From contig DASRER010000039.1 in the NCBI GenBank assembly GCA_035651995.1, forward strand, positions 1 through 64,000: DNA of 64,000 nt, given 5' to 3'. Source of the stretch: Terriglobales bacterium (GTDB taxonomy: Bacteria; Acidobacteriota; Terriglobia; Terriglobales; Acidobacteriaceae). Positions 19,429 to 26,904 of this stretch are shown piece after piece. The position numbers and the translations under genes were made by a program. Every line of letters begins with the position of its first letter. Positions within the stretch are counted from its first letter, which is position 1. A model generated the notes under the pieces. The model was not told the DNA's origin. It did not search any database and saw only the letters and a program-made list of their open reading frames with translations.

Positions 19429-20268
19429 CTACGCCGGCCACAGCTTCAACGCGTTTGTCTCCAGGATCGCTTGCTGCGTATCGGGTGATAGCGGCAACGC
19501 TCGGAAGTCATCGAGATTGCGCTTGATGTCGGGCACGCCGGGGCCGGGCCAGTCGGTACCGAACAGCGTCTTGGACGCGATCTCCTCCAGCCGCGGAAAA
19601 TACTTCAGCAGCGTCTTGGGCGGAATGCCGCTGATGTCGAGAAACACGTTCGGATGCCGCCGCACCAGGAAGAACGCCGTGTCCATCCACAGCGGACGAC
19701 CGCCGTGCGCCAGGAGAATTTTCAGGTCCGGAAAGTCTACAGCAACGTCGTCAACGTGGATGGGATCGCCGAACTTGTTCCGCGCGCCGGGAAAGATCGA
19801 CGTTCCCGTATGGAACATGATGGGAATGCCGTTCGCCTCGGCCGCGCGGTAGATGATCTCCAGCTCCTTGACGCCGCGCAGGTAGTCGTTGGGATACAGC
19901 AGCTGGTGCGGCGGATGGATCTTGATGAGCCGGATGCCGAGCCGCACGATCTGCTCCACGTCGGCCATCACGTTCTGCGTGTGCCGCGGATGCAGCGAGC
20001 CGCACGGGATCAGCCGCTTCGGCGCCGCTTTCACGTAATCGGCCACAAACTGGTTTACGCCCGCCGTGAACCCGATCACCTCCGGCGCAACGTAGTTGAT
20101 GAGCACCGCGCGATCCACGCCCGCTTCGTCCAGGTGCTTGAGAAACGCCTTCGGCGAGCGGCAGAACTCCTCCACCCGCGGCCATTGCGGGCGCTTCTTC
20201 ATCAGCGCCAGCGCCTCGGGCTTGAACATCTCTACGGGCTGAATGTGGACGTGGCAATCAGTGATCAA
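19429..20268 (-). CDS. Amidohydrolase (TIM-barrel, Amidohydro_2)
   Basis: A 279-residue metal-dependent hydrolase. CHVHIQP at residues 5-11 is the HxH metal pair at strand 1; FHTGTS and LLAHGG give the later histidines; LFGTDWPG gives the catalytic Asp at strand 8. This is the family of aminocarboxymuconate-semialdehyde decarboxylase, gamma-resorcylate decarboxylase and lactone hydrolases, so an aromatic-acid decarboxylase or hydrolase role is possible but unproven. The start is TTG at 20268, just downstream of a heptamer array. It lies on the same strand as the aromatic-CoA-like cluster but is separated from it by an opposite-strand gene. Confidence 0.85.
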   Translation of the reverse strand: MITDCHVHIQPVEMFKPEALALMKKRPQWPRVEEFCRSPKAFLKHLDEAGVDRAVLINYVAPEVIGFTAGVNQFVADYVKAAPKRLIPCGSLHPRHTQNVMADVEQIVRLGIRLIKIHPPHQLLYPNDYLRGVKELEIIYRAAEANGIPIMFHTGTSIFPGARNKFGDPIHVDDVAVDFPDLKILLAHGGRPLWMDTAFFLVRRHPNVFLDISGIPPKTLLKYFPRLEEIASKTLFGTDWPGPGVPDIKRNLDDFRALPLSPDTQQAILETNALKLWPA

Positions 20269-20274
20269 GAGCAG

Positions 20275-20305
20275 CTCTCGGTTCTCGGTTCGCGGTTCTG
20301 CGGTT
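20275..20305. repeat. Heptamer array (TTCTCGG class)
   Basis: CTCTCGG TTCTCGG, then TTCGCGG and TTCTGCGG; the same class as at 24775, 31374, 45938 and 58792. It lies directly upstream of the amidohydrolase start. Confidence 0.65.
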
Positions 20306-20331
20306 CATGACTTGGCGTGCCTGGCATGGGT

Positions 20332-20371
20332 CCCTTTGCGCCCTTCGTGCTTCCTTCGTGTCCTTTGCGGT
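20332..20371. repeat. 40-bp CTTYGYG repeat, copy 2
   Basis: CCCTTTGCGCCCTTCGTGC followed by CCTTCG and CTTTGCGG; the same architecture as 13771-13810. Confidence 0.6.
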
Positions 20372-20457
20372 TGTGCTCGGCGACCCGCGCCGGAAACGCG
20401 ATTGTATCTTCCGGGCTGCTCGCTGGGCTACGATGTTGCGACTCCGGGGAGAGAACA

Positions 20458-20904
20458 ATGAAACGCATCGCTGTCGCCCTGCTGCTTGCGGCCCTCGCCG
20501 TGTCTGCCCTTGCGCAATCCGCCGCGCCCAAGTCCGCCGCGGATAAGCCCTGCGCGGTCGAGTACTACTACAAGGTCCAGTGGGGACATCAGGACGAGTT
20601 CCTGCGCCTGTTCAAGAAGAACCACTATCCGCTGCTGAAGAAGCAGATCGAAACCGGCCGCATCCTGCGCGTGGAGATGGTCGCGCCTGAGAACCACATG
20701 ACCGAAGACGCGCGCTGGGACTTTCGCGTGACCATCGTGTTCAGGAACGTGGCTGCGCTGTACACCGGCGAATCCGACGCGCTGACCAGGCAGCTCTATC
20801 CCGACCAGGAAACGTTCAGGAAGGAAGAACAGCGCCGCTTCGAAATCCTCCTGGCCCACTGGGATCTGCCCGTGACCAGCGTGGACCTGGAGAAAACGCC
20901 GTAA
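20458..20904 (+). CDS. Small secreted protein of unknown function
   Basis: A 148-residue protein with a clear signal peptide (MKRIAVALLLAALAVSALAQ); ATG at 20458 follows GGGAGAG. The mature part is a compact alpha/beta domain: CAVEYYYKVQWGHQDEFLRL, FKKNHYPLLKKQIETGRI, WDFRVTIVFRNVAAL. The layout resembles dimeric alpha-beta barrel (ABM-like) proteins, which include monooxygenases and stress proteins, but no catalytic residue can be named. It is the only plus-strand gene between the amidohydrolase and the molybdoenzyme cluster. Confidence 0.8.
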   Translation: MKRIAVALLLAALAVSALAQSAAPKSAADKPCAVEYYYKVQWGHQDEFLRLFKKNHYPLLKKQIETGRILRVEMVAPENHMTEDARWDFRVTIVFRNVAALYTGESDALTRQLYPDQETFRKEEQRRFEILLAHWDLPVTSVDLEKTP

Positions 20905-20929
20905 GGTTTCTTCTCGCCTTCGCAGAAAA

Positions 20930-20979
20930 AGCGCGGAGTCGCAGAGAAATGAATCGTCTTTGTCTGCGTCCTCCGCGCT
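20930..20979. repeat. Inverted repeat abutting a stop codon (GCAGAGA class)
   Basis: AGCGCGGAG (20930-20938) and GCAGA (20941-20945) pair with TCTGC (20963-20967) and CTCCGCGCT (20971-20979). It ends 1 bp from the stop of the FAD subunit gene at 20981. Confidence 0.7.
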
Positions 20980-20980
20980 C

Positions 20981-22030
20981 TCAGCGTCCTCGGCGTTGGA
21001 AGTTCTCCACTAGCGCCGCCAGCAGCGCCCGGCGCGTGAAAACGCGGATCATCTCGCGGCGGTACTCCGGGGTCAACGCGGAGGTGGTCAGCGGCTTGGC
21101 CGTGCGCGCCGCCGCGTCGGCCACCTGCTCGGCCAGTTCCGCAACAGCCGCCGTGGACTTGCCGCCGAGGAGGCGATCGGTTCCCTTCACCAGCAGCGGC
21201 GCGGGATTCACCGCGGTGAGCGCCACGCGCGGATGCTCGATGTGGCCGTTGGCGTGGAACGCTACGGCAACGCCGGCGAGGGGATAATCAATGGACCCGC
21301 GCATCCGCAGCTTGAGGTAAGCACCGCGCATTCCGGCGGACGCAGACGGCAGGAAAACGCGCGTAACGATTTCGTTCTTCGCCAGCCGGATGCGACCGTC
21401 GCCAACGTTGGTGTACAGCTCGCTCACCGCGGCGCGCCGCGCGCCGCCGGGTCCGGCAATCTCGACTTCCGCGCCCAGGCAGAGCAGCGCAGGAGGCGTG
21501 TCGGCGCTGAACGCGGCCCAGCACTTGGTGCCGCCGGGCGCGACGTGGCACAGGTCGCCGTCCTTCTTGATGCAGAAGCCGCACGATTTCCGCCACGCCA
21601 GCGACTGGTTGTACCAGAGGCACCGCGTGTCCAGGCACAGGTTGCCGCCCAGCGTCGCCTGGTTCCGGATCACCGGCGACGCGACCGTCTTCACGGCTTC
21701 GTGCAAAACTCGAAAGCGGTCGGTGATAAGCGGTGATCGCTCAACCTCGGTCAGCGTGGTCAGCGCGCCAATCTCAACGCCGCCGTCGGGCAGCTCGCGG
21801 ATCCCGCGCAGCTCGCCGATGCCGCGGATGTCGAGCACGTAGTCGGGCTCGAACAGCTTCTGCCCCATCGAAGGCACCAGGTCGGTGCCTCCGGCCAGGA
21901 TCTGCACGCCGCCGCGCGCCAGCTTCGTGTTCGGCTCGGCGAGCGTTAGCGCCGGCGCATGCTTCGACAGCAGCGTGACGGCATCGCTCACCGTGCGCGG
22001 GCGCAGAAGTTGGAATCCGTTCAGGCTCAT
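20981..22030 (-). CDS. HcrB-like FAD and [4Fe-4S] subunit of a molybdenum hydroxylase
   Basis: A 349-residue FAD-binding subunit of the xanthine dehydrogenase family. ILAGGTDLVPSMGQ at residues 44-57 and TLGGNLCLDTRC at 127-138 bind FAD. Between 132 and 170 it carries six cysteines not found in ordinary members. C137, C153, C161 and C170 have spacings 16, 8 and 9, which, as I recall, equal those of the four [4Fe-4S] ligands (122, 138, 146, 155) of the beta subunit of Thauera 4-hydroxybenzoyl-CoA reductase. That extra cluster is the hallmark of the reductases that remove the para-hydroxyl from hydroxybenzoyl-CoA. ATG at 22030. Last gene of the 12-kb cluster. Confidence 0.85.
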   Translation of the reverse strand: MSLNGFQLLRPRTVSDAVTLLSKHAPALTLAEPNTKLARGGVQILAGGTDLVPSMGQKLFEPDYVLDIRGIGELRGIRELPDGGVEIGALTTLTEVERSPLITDRFRVLHEAVKTVASPVIRNQATLGGNLCLDTRCLWYNQSLAWRKSCGFCIKKDGDLCHVAPGGTKCWAAFSADTPPALLCLGAEVEIAGPGGARRAAVSELYTNVGDGRIRLAKNEIVTRVFLPSASAGMRGAYLKLRMRGSIDYPLAGVAVAFHANGHIEHPRVALTAVNPAPLLVKGTDRLLGGKSTAAVAELAEQVADAAARTAKPLTTSALTPEYRREMIRVFTRRALLAALVENFQRRGR

Positions 22031-22040
22031 GCAGGAACTT

Positions 22041-22106
22041 CCACCACAGCGGCACAGAGACACAGAAAAACCACGGCAATCCTCTGCGCCTCCGTGTCTC
22101 GGTGGT
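22041..22106. repeat. Imperfect inverted repeat between hcrA-like and hcrB-like genes
   Basis: Left arm CCACCACAGCGGCACAGAGA, right arm CCGTGTCTCGGTGGT; built of CAGAGACAC/GTGTCTC words. It lies 5 bp from the large-subunit stop at 22112. Confidence 0.6.
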
Positions 22107-22111
22107 AGGCG

Positions 22112-24775
22112 TTAATCATTCGCGGCTCGCGCCGTGGAACGCGCCGGATCGAGCTCATGCCGCTCCGGTCCTTTGCCCGCGTACCACAGCGATCCGCCAT
22201 GTTCGCGGAATGTCTTCGGCTGCACCGGATCGACGCCCTCGGTCAGGTTCAGCTTCTTCTCGGCGCGCTTCGCGCGCAGCGCCGCCAGCACGCGCTCGGG
22301 CGTGAAGGGCGACTCGCGCAGCCGAACGCCGACCGCGTCGTAGATGGCATTGGCGATCGCCGGAATCGTCGCGGCGAGAGAGCCTTCGCTGCACTCCTTG
22401 GCGCCGAACGGTCCTTCGGGATCGACGCTCTCGACGATGATGCACTCGACTTCCGGCGACTCGACTGCCGAGGGCGACCGGTACTCGAGCATTCCGGGAT
22501 TCATCAGCAGGCCGTCTTTCCAGACCATCTCTTCCTGGAGCGCCTGCCCCAGTCCCATCCAGACCGAGCCGATCACCTGGCCTTCGACCGAGACGGGATT
22601 GAGCGCGCGCCCGCAGTCGTGCGCCGCCCAGACCTTGTGCACCGTAACCTCGCCGGTGTCCTCGTCCACGCTGACTTCGGCCACCTGCGCTGCGTACGAG
22701 TACGCCGGCGATGGCCCCACGCCGCCGCCCTTGTGCCCGCCGCCGCGCGCCTCCTGCGGCGGCGCGTACGAACCGGTACCGGTGAGCGCGCCCTGGAAGT
22801 CGATCGCGGCAACCACAGCTTCTTCGAAAGTGAGCTGCGATTTCGGCCCTTCGTCGCGCCGCTTCTGCTGCAACGACCCGCGCAGGATCTGCCCCTCGAC
22901 GCGGCCCGCGACGGTAGGACCGGAGCCAGCCGCGGAGGGGACCACCGGCACGGTTTCCGGACTGTAGGGAGCATCCTTCTTCTCGAGGATCTCCGCGGCG
23001 CGATGCGCCGGTGACGCGGCGATCTTCGCGTCTGGCGACTCGCCGCGGCGCAGCACCATGTCGCCGCGCATCACCACGTCTTCGGGCGCGCAGTTCATCT
23101 TCCGCGCCGCCGCCGCGACGATGCGCTGTTTCACCTGCTCGGCGGCGCGCAGCGTCGCGTTGCCGTTCATGAACGTGACGCGGCTGGAATACGAGCCGAT
23201 GTCAATCGGCGTCAGATCGGTGTCGGCCGCGACCACTTTAACGCGCGCCAGCGAGCAGCCCAGCACCTCCGCCGCGATCTGCGCCACCATCGTGTCCGAG
23301 CCCTGACCGATGTCGCTCGCGCCCGTGTAGATGACCACGCCGCCGTCGCGGTCAATCTTGATGTTCACCGTCGAATGCGGCATGTCCGACCGGATGATGC
23401 TGTTGGCCGCGCCGCTCACGTAGTGGCTGCAGGCCAGGCCGAGTCCGCGCTTCACGCGCGAGCCGTTCGTCGCCGCGGTGTTGAGCTTGCCGCGCCGCTC
23501 CATCCACTTCGACCGCTCTACCACGCGCTCGATGCACTCCGGCAGGCCGTAACTCTGCACCCGCAGGCCATTCACCGTGATCGTCGGCGGTTTGAGCAGG
23601 TTCACGCGCCGGATCTCGGCCGGGTCGAGCCCAAGCTGCGTGGCGATCTCGTCCAGCTGCGACTCGAAGGCGAAGCGGACGTTCACCGTGCCGTGCCCGC
23701 GCATGGCGCCGCACGCGGGCTTGTTGGTGAGCACGCGGTAACCGTCGTAGCGGATGTTGGGAATGTCGTACAGCGCGCCGAGCAGCGCGCCTGAATACAG
23801 GATCGTGACCACGCCGTACGAGCAGTAACCGCCGCCGTCCTGCACCACGCGCGCCGCGACCGCCGTGATCCGCCCATCACGCTTCACACCGGTCTTCAGG
23901 TCGATAATCGTTCGCGGACGCCCGCGATGCGCCCAGAACACTTCCTCGCGCGTGTAGGTGATCTTCACCGGCGCGCGTGCCGCCCGCGCCGCTACCGCCG
24001 CGATGATCTCCAGCGGAATCACTTCGCTCTTGCCGCCGAAGCCGCCGCCGACCAGCGGCTTGATCACGCGTATCTGCGACATCGGCAGGCCAAGCACCAG
24101 CGACAGTTTGTGCTGCAGGTAGTACGGCACCTGCGTGGACGACCACACCGTCAGCCGCCCGAGCTGTCCGGTGTGCGGGTCAAGGTCGAAGCTGGCGAGC
24201 GTGGAGTGCGGCTCCATCGCCGCGTGCGTGACCTCGTTGGCCAGGTAGCGCTGCTCGGCCACCCAATCCGCCTGCGCGAAGCCCGCGTCCGGATCGCCGA
24301 AGACGTGGTGATAGTCCTTCTCGATGTTGTGCGGCTTGTGATCGTGGATCAGGTCGCGCTCCGCCTTCATCGACTGCTCGGGATCGAAGTACGCCGGCAG
24401 CAGCTCGTACTCGACATCGATCAGCTCGAGCGCGCGCTCGGCCGTGGCTTCATCCACGGCCGCGACGCAGGCCACGTTGTCGCCCACGTAGCGGACCTTG
24501 TCGAGCGCCAGCGCATGCTCATCGTGGCCGACGGGAAGGATGCCGTAGGGCGTAGGCGCGTCTTTGCCGGTAACGACCGCGATGACGCCCTCCAGCCCCA
24601 TCGCCTTCGACGCGTCAATGCGCTTGATGCGCGCATGCGGATGCGGCGAGTGCAGGATCTTCCCCACGAGCATGCCGGGAAGCGACAGGTCGTCGGCGTA
24701 CTTCCCCGAGCCCGTCGTCTTGCCCGCTGCGTCCACGAACGCGATCGGCTTGCCGATGATGGAAAAGTCAGACAT
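22112..24775 (-). CDS. HcrA-like molybdopterin-binding large subunit
   Basis: An 887-residue xanthine-dehydrogenase-family catalytic subunit. TGSGKYADDLSLPGMLVGKI at residues 21-40 is the conserved N-terminal ridge; PLVGGGFGGKSEV binds the molybdenum cofactor; PACGAMRGHG is the cofactor Arg motif; the catalytic Glu is in GPFGAKECSEG. The partner subunits at 20981 (FAD plus extra Fe-S) and 25296 (two [2Fe-2S]) make a complete three-subunit enzyme. The Hcr-type beta subunit makes an aryl-CoA reductase more likely than a xanthine or CO dehydrogenase. The ATG overlaps the stop of the upstream gene by one base (TGATG), so translation is probably coupled. An upstream heptamer array stands where the Shine-Dalgarno would be. 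Confidence 0.88.
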   Translation of the reverse strand: MSDFSIIGKPIAFVDAAGKTTGSGKYADDLSLPGMLVGKILHSPHPHARIKRIDASKAMGLEGVIAVVTGKDAPTPYGILPVGHDEHALALDKVRYVGDNVACVAAVDEATAERALELIDVEYELLPAYFDPEQSMKAERDLIHDHKPHNIEKDYHHVFGDPDAGFAQADWVAEQRYLANEVTHAAMEPHSTLASFDLDPHTGQLGRLTVWSSTQVPYYLQHKLSLVLGLPMSQIRVIKPLVGGGFGGKSEVIPLEIIAAVAARAARAPVKITYTREEVFWAHRGRPRTIIDLKTGVKRDGRITAVAARVVQDGGGYCSYGVVTILYSGALLGALYDIPNIRYDGYRVLTNKPACGAMRGHGTVNVRFAFESQLDEIATQLGLDPAEIRRVNLLKPPTITVNGLRVQSYGLPECIERVVERSKWMERRGKLNTAATNGSRVKRGLGLACSHYVSGAANSIIRSDMPHSTVNIKIDRDGGVVIYTGASDIGQGSDTMVAQIAAEVLGCSLARVKVVAADTDLTPIDIGSYSSRVTFMNGNATLRAAEQVKQRIVAAAARKMNCAPEDVVMRGDMVLRRGESPDAKIAASPAHRAAEILEKKDAPYSPETVPVVPSAAGSGPTVAGRVEGQILRGSLQQKRRDEGPKSQLTFEEAVVAAIDFQGALTGTGSYAPPQEARGGGHKGGGVGPSPAYSYAAQVAEVSVDEDTGEVTVHKVWAAHDCGRALNPVSVEGQVIGSVWMGLGQALQEEMVWKDGLLMNPGMLEYRSPSAVESPEVECIIVESVDPEGPFGAKECSEGSLAATIPAIANAIYDAVGVRLRESPFTPERVLAALRAKRAEKKLNLTEGVDPVQPKTFREHGGSLWYAGKGPERHELDPARSTARAAND

Positions 24776-24808
24776 CAGTTCTCGGTTCTCAGTTCTCGGT
24801 CCTCAGCC
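24775..24808. repeat. Heptamer array overlapping a stop and a start codon
   Basis: TCAGTTC TCGGTTC, then TCAGTTC TCGGTCC. It encodes the C-terminus of the upstream gene and lies directly before the large-subunit ATG. Confidence 0.75.
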
Positions 24809-25296
24809 TTTGGTAAAGGCGCCTTCTTCATCGCCTTGCTCTCGCGGTCCCAGTAGAACAACTCAGGCGCATCGTTGCCCTGCAACAGGCGCACCGCCGG
24901 CCGCTTCAGCACGACTTTCGCTGGAACGCCGTTCTTGCACGCGTCGTTCGCCGCGTCTTTGCCGCATGCCGTCTCAACCGTAGCCGGCTTAACCAGCTCG
25001 ATCCGCCGGTCGCCGAACTTGCCGACTGCCGCGCTCTCCAGCTTCGCCCAGCGCGATGTGGCTGTCGTGTAGACGAACAGCCCTGAAGCGCGTCCGGGAT
25101 CGTCGGCGAGGATGATGGCCATGTCCGGCTTGCCGTCGCCGTCAAAGTCGGCGCGCAGCAGGACGTCGACCGGCTTCCGCTCGGCCATCTCGGTGCCGGC
25201 CAGCTTGTGCCAGCCGAAGGGGACGTCTTTTTGGGCAAACGCGGCTGTTGTCGCCAATAGCATCAACATCGCGACCGCCGCTGACTTCCAGCGCAT
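24775..25296 (-). CDS. Secreted FG-GAP/VCBS-like protein inside the hcr-like operon
   Basis: A 173-residue exported protein. The ATG at 25296 overlaps the stop of the Fe-S subunit gene (TGATG) and follows GGGAGGTGA; the stop overlaps the ATG of the large-subunit gene in the same way. MRWKSAAVAMLMLLATTAAF is a signal peptide. VLLRADFDGDGKPDMAIILA is a calcium-binding FG-GAP/VCBS-type repeat. The last ten residues are encoded by a 7-bp-period repeat array, so the C-terminus looks recently changed. Function unknown; a periplasmic protein between subunits of a normally cytoplasmic molybdoenzyme is unexpected. Confidence 0.8.
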   Translation of the reverse strand: MRWKSAAVAMLMLLATTAAFAQKDVPFGWHKLAGTEMAERKPVDVLLRADFDGDGKPDMAIILADDPGRASGLFVYTTATSRWAKLESAAVGKFGDRRIELVKPATVETACGKDAANDACKNGVPAKVVLKRPAVRLLQGNDAPELFYWDRESKAMKKAPLPKAEDRELRTEN

Positions 25297-25820
25297 CACT
25301 TCACCTCCCGGGCGGCCATTTCGCCAGCACGGCCCTTTCGCTCCGCTACGATCGCCGCGCGGATCGCCTGGTACATCTGCGAGTATCCGGTGCAGCGGCA
25401 CAGGTTCCCGCTGAGCGCGTGACGGATTTCGTCCTCGCTGGGATCAGGGTTTTCCGCCAGCAGCGCGTCGACGGTCATCATGAATCCCGGTGTGCAGTAA
25501 CCGCACTGCGCGCCGCCCCAGTCACCGTAGGCCTTTTGCAGCGCGGCCAGCGCGCCGTGCTCGGCCAGGCCCTCGACGGTGGTGATCTCGTGGCGCTCGT
25601 CTTCGTCGCTCTGGCAGCTCGCAGCCAGCAGCGCGCAGGAGAGCACGGGCACACCGTCGAGCTGCACCGTGCAGGCGCCGCACGAGGAGTCGTCGCAGCC
25701 GCGCTTCGACCCGGTCAGGCCCAGGTCCTGGCGCAGCGCGTCGAGCAGCAGCTTCGACGGCTCGACGGCGATCTCGTGCGCGCGTCCGTTGACGCGCAGC
25801 GTGATGAGTGTCTTCTTCAC
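25296..25820 (-). CDS. HcrC-like [2Fe-2S] subunit
   Basis: A 174-residue iron-sulfur subunit of a molybdenum hydroxylase. The plant-type cluster is held by C42, C47, C50 and C62 (GCDDSSCGACTV) and the second by C106, C109, C141 and C143 (QCGYCTPG and LCRCTGY). It passes electrons between the molybdenum centre and the FAD subunit. First of the three enzyme genes in the cluster; translationally coupled to the secreted FG-GAP gene. Confidence 0.92.
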   Translation of the reverse strand: MKKTLITLRVNGRAHEIAVEPSKLLLDALRQDLGLTGSKRGCDDSSCGACTVQLDGVPVLSCALLAASCQSDEDERHEITTVEGLAEHGALAALQKAYGDWGGAQCGYCTPGFMMTVDALLAENPDPSEDEIRHALSGNLCRCTGYSQMYQAIRAAIVAERKGRAGEMAAREVK

Positions 25821-25833
25821 CTGTTCAATTCTT

Positions 25834-25902
25834 AACCGCGGAGGCGCTCGGACCAGGAGGCTTCTGTTTCGTTTGTCTCCGTGGTCCCGCGTCTCCGCGG
25901 TT
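25834..25902. repeat. Inverted repeat between CoA-transferase and hcrC-like genes
   Basis: AACCGCGGAGGCGC (25834-25847) pairs with GCGTCTCCGCGGTT (25889-25902) with one G-U. The inner sequence holds TCTCCGTGG. It ends 5 bp from the stop at 25908. Confidence 0.75.
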
Positions 25903-25907
25903 GAAAC

Positions 25908-26894
25908 TCAGTAGCCATAGTCCGCGGCGGCCGCGTATGCGTGCTGCTTCACACCCAGCTCCTCCACGCGGCAGGCGCCGAGCTGGTTGATGTACTCGCG
26001 CCGGTCGGCGACGCCGTGCACCCAGCGCGCCGCCCACGCCTGGAAGTCCGCCGGCGTCTTCGACTGCTCGTGATACTGGCGAAACATGGCGTCGTCGCGC
26101 TTGTAATGGCCCTGCACCGGCGAAGGATGCGCCCCGAACGGCTCGTGCACGACGGCCGTGACCAGGAATCCCGGAATCACTGTGCGGTTCGGATCGCTGG
26201 CAATGACCTCAGGCGCGGCGATCTCTTCCGCGACCACGATCACCCGCTTCGCCGCCTTCACCGCCTCCAGCATCACGCCGAAATTTCCCCAGCAGTGCGC
26301 GTTGCCTTCGGCGTCGGCGCGCTGCACATGAACGATCGTGACGTCAGGATTCAGGGCGCGCACCGCCAACAGCGGCTGCATCACCGCAGGGGACGATGGC
26401 TGGCCGTCGCCGCTGACCGGGCCGATGGCTACTTCCGTCTCCGCGAACGGCGACATGATCGGACGAAAGAAATGGTTGCCCTTCGCCACGTCGCTGCCCT
26501 GCGCGGTGCGCGTGGGCAGGAACGGCACGCCCATGGCGCCGGCCTGCAGCGCCAGCGCGATGGTGAAGTTCGTCATGTTGATGACGTTCAGCTTTTCGCC
26601 CGGCGTTCCCGGGTTTTCTTCTTCACAGGCACGCCGAAAGTTGTACGCCGAGCCCATCATTACGTTCCCGACCCAGGCGGCGATCACGCGCGCCACGCAT
26701 CCGGCGCCGATCATCTGGTCGAAAAGAATGTCGGAGATCGGCCCGACCAGCGTCAGCCCGCGGCGCCGCTGGCGCATGATCTCGTGTCCAGCGGCGAACG
26801 GGATCATCTGCTCGAGCTGGAGCCCGAGCGCGACCGTCGCCCCGTCGGGGAGGAGGTCGGCGATCGCAGCGCGCATGGAGGTAAGCTTGCTCAT
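25908..26894 (-). CDS. Class I CoA-transferase, alpha subunit (GctA/IpdA-like)
   Basis: A 328-residue alpha subunit of a family I CoA-transferase. DLLPDGATVALG is the opening strand-turn, LVGPISDILFDQMIGAG follows, and VQRADAEGNAHCWGNFG is the typical late motif. With the beta subunit at 27732 it can form a heteromeric glutaconate-CoA-transferase-like enzyme, or a ring-opening hydrolase of the IpdAB type known from steroid degradation. A crotonase gene lies between the two subunit genes, unlike the usual adjacent order. ATG at 26894 follows AAGGGGAA. Confidence 0.85.
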   Translation of the reverse strand: MSKLTSMRAAIADLLPDGATVALGLQLEQMIPFAAGHEIMRQRRRGLTLVGPISDILFDQMIGAGCVARVIAAWVGNVMMGSAYNFRRACEEENPGTPGEKLNVINMTNFTIALALQAGAMGVPFLPTRTAQGSDVAKGNHFFRPIMSPFAETEVAIGPVSGDGQPSSPAVMQPLLAVRALNPDVTIVHVQRADAEGNAHCWGNFGVMLEAVKAAKRVIVVAEEIAAPEVIASDPNRTVIPGFLVTAVVHEPFGAHPSPVQGHYKRDDAMFRQYHEQSKTPADFQAWAARWVHGVADRREYINQLGACRVEELGVKQHAYAAAADYGY

Positions 26895-26904
26895 TTCCCC
26901 TTGC

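Noticed and set aside
20981-25820. Xanthine or CO dehydrogenase
   Set aside because: The FAD subunit carries the extra four-Cys loop of hydroxybenzoyl-CoA reductases, and the neighbours act on CoA thioesters rather than purines.
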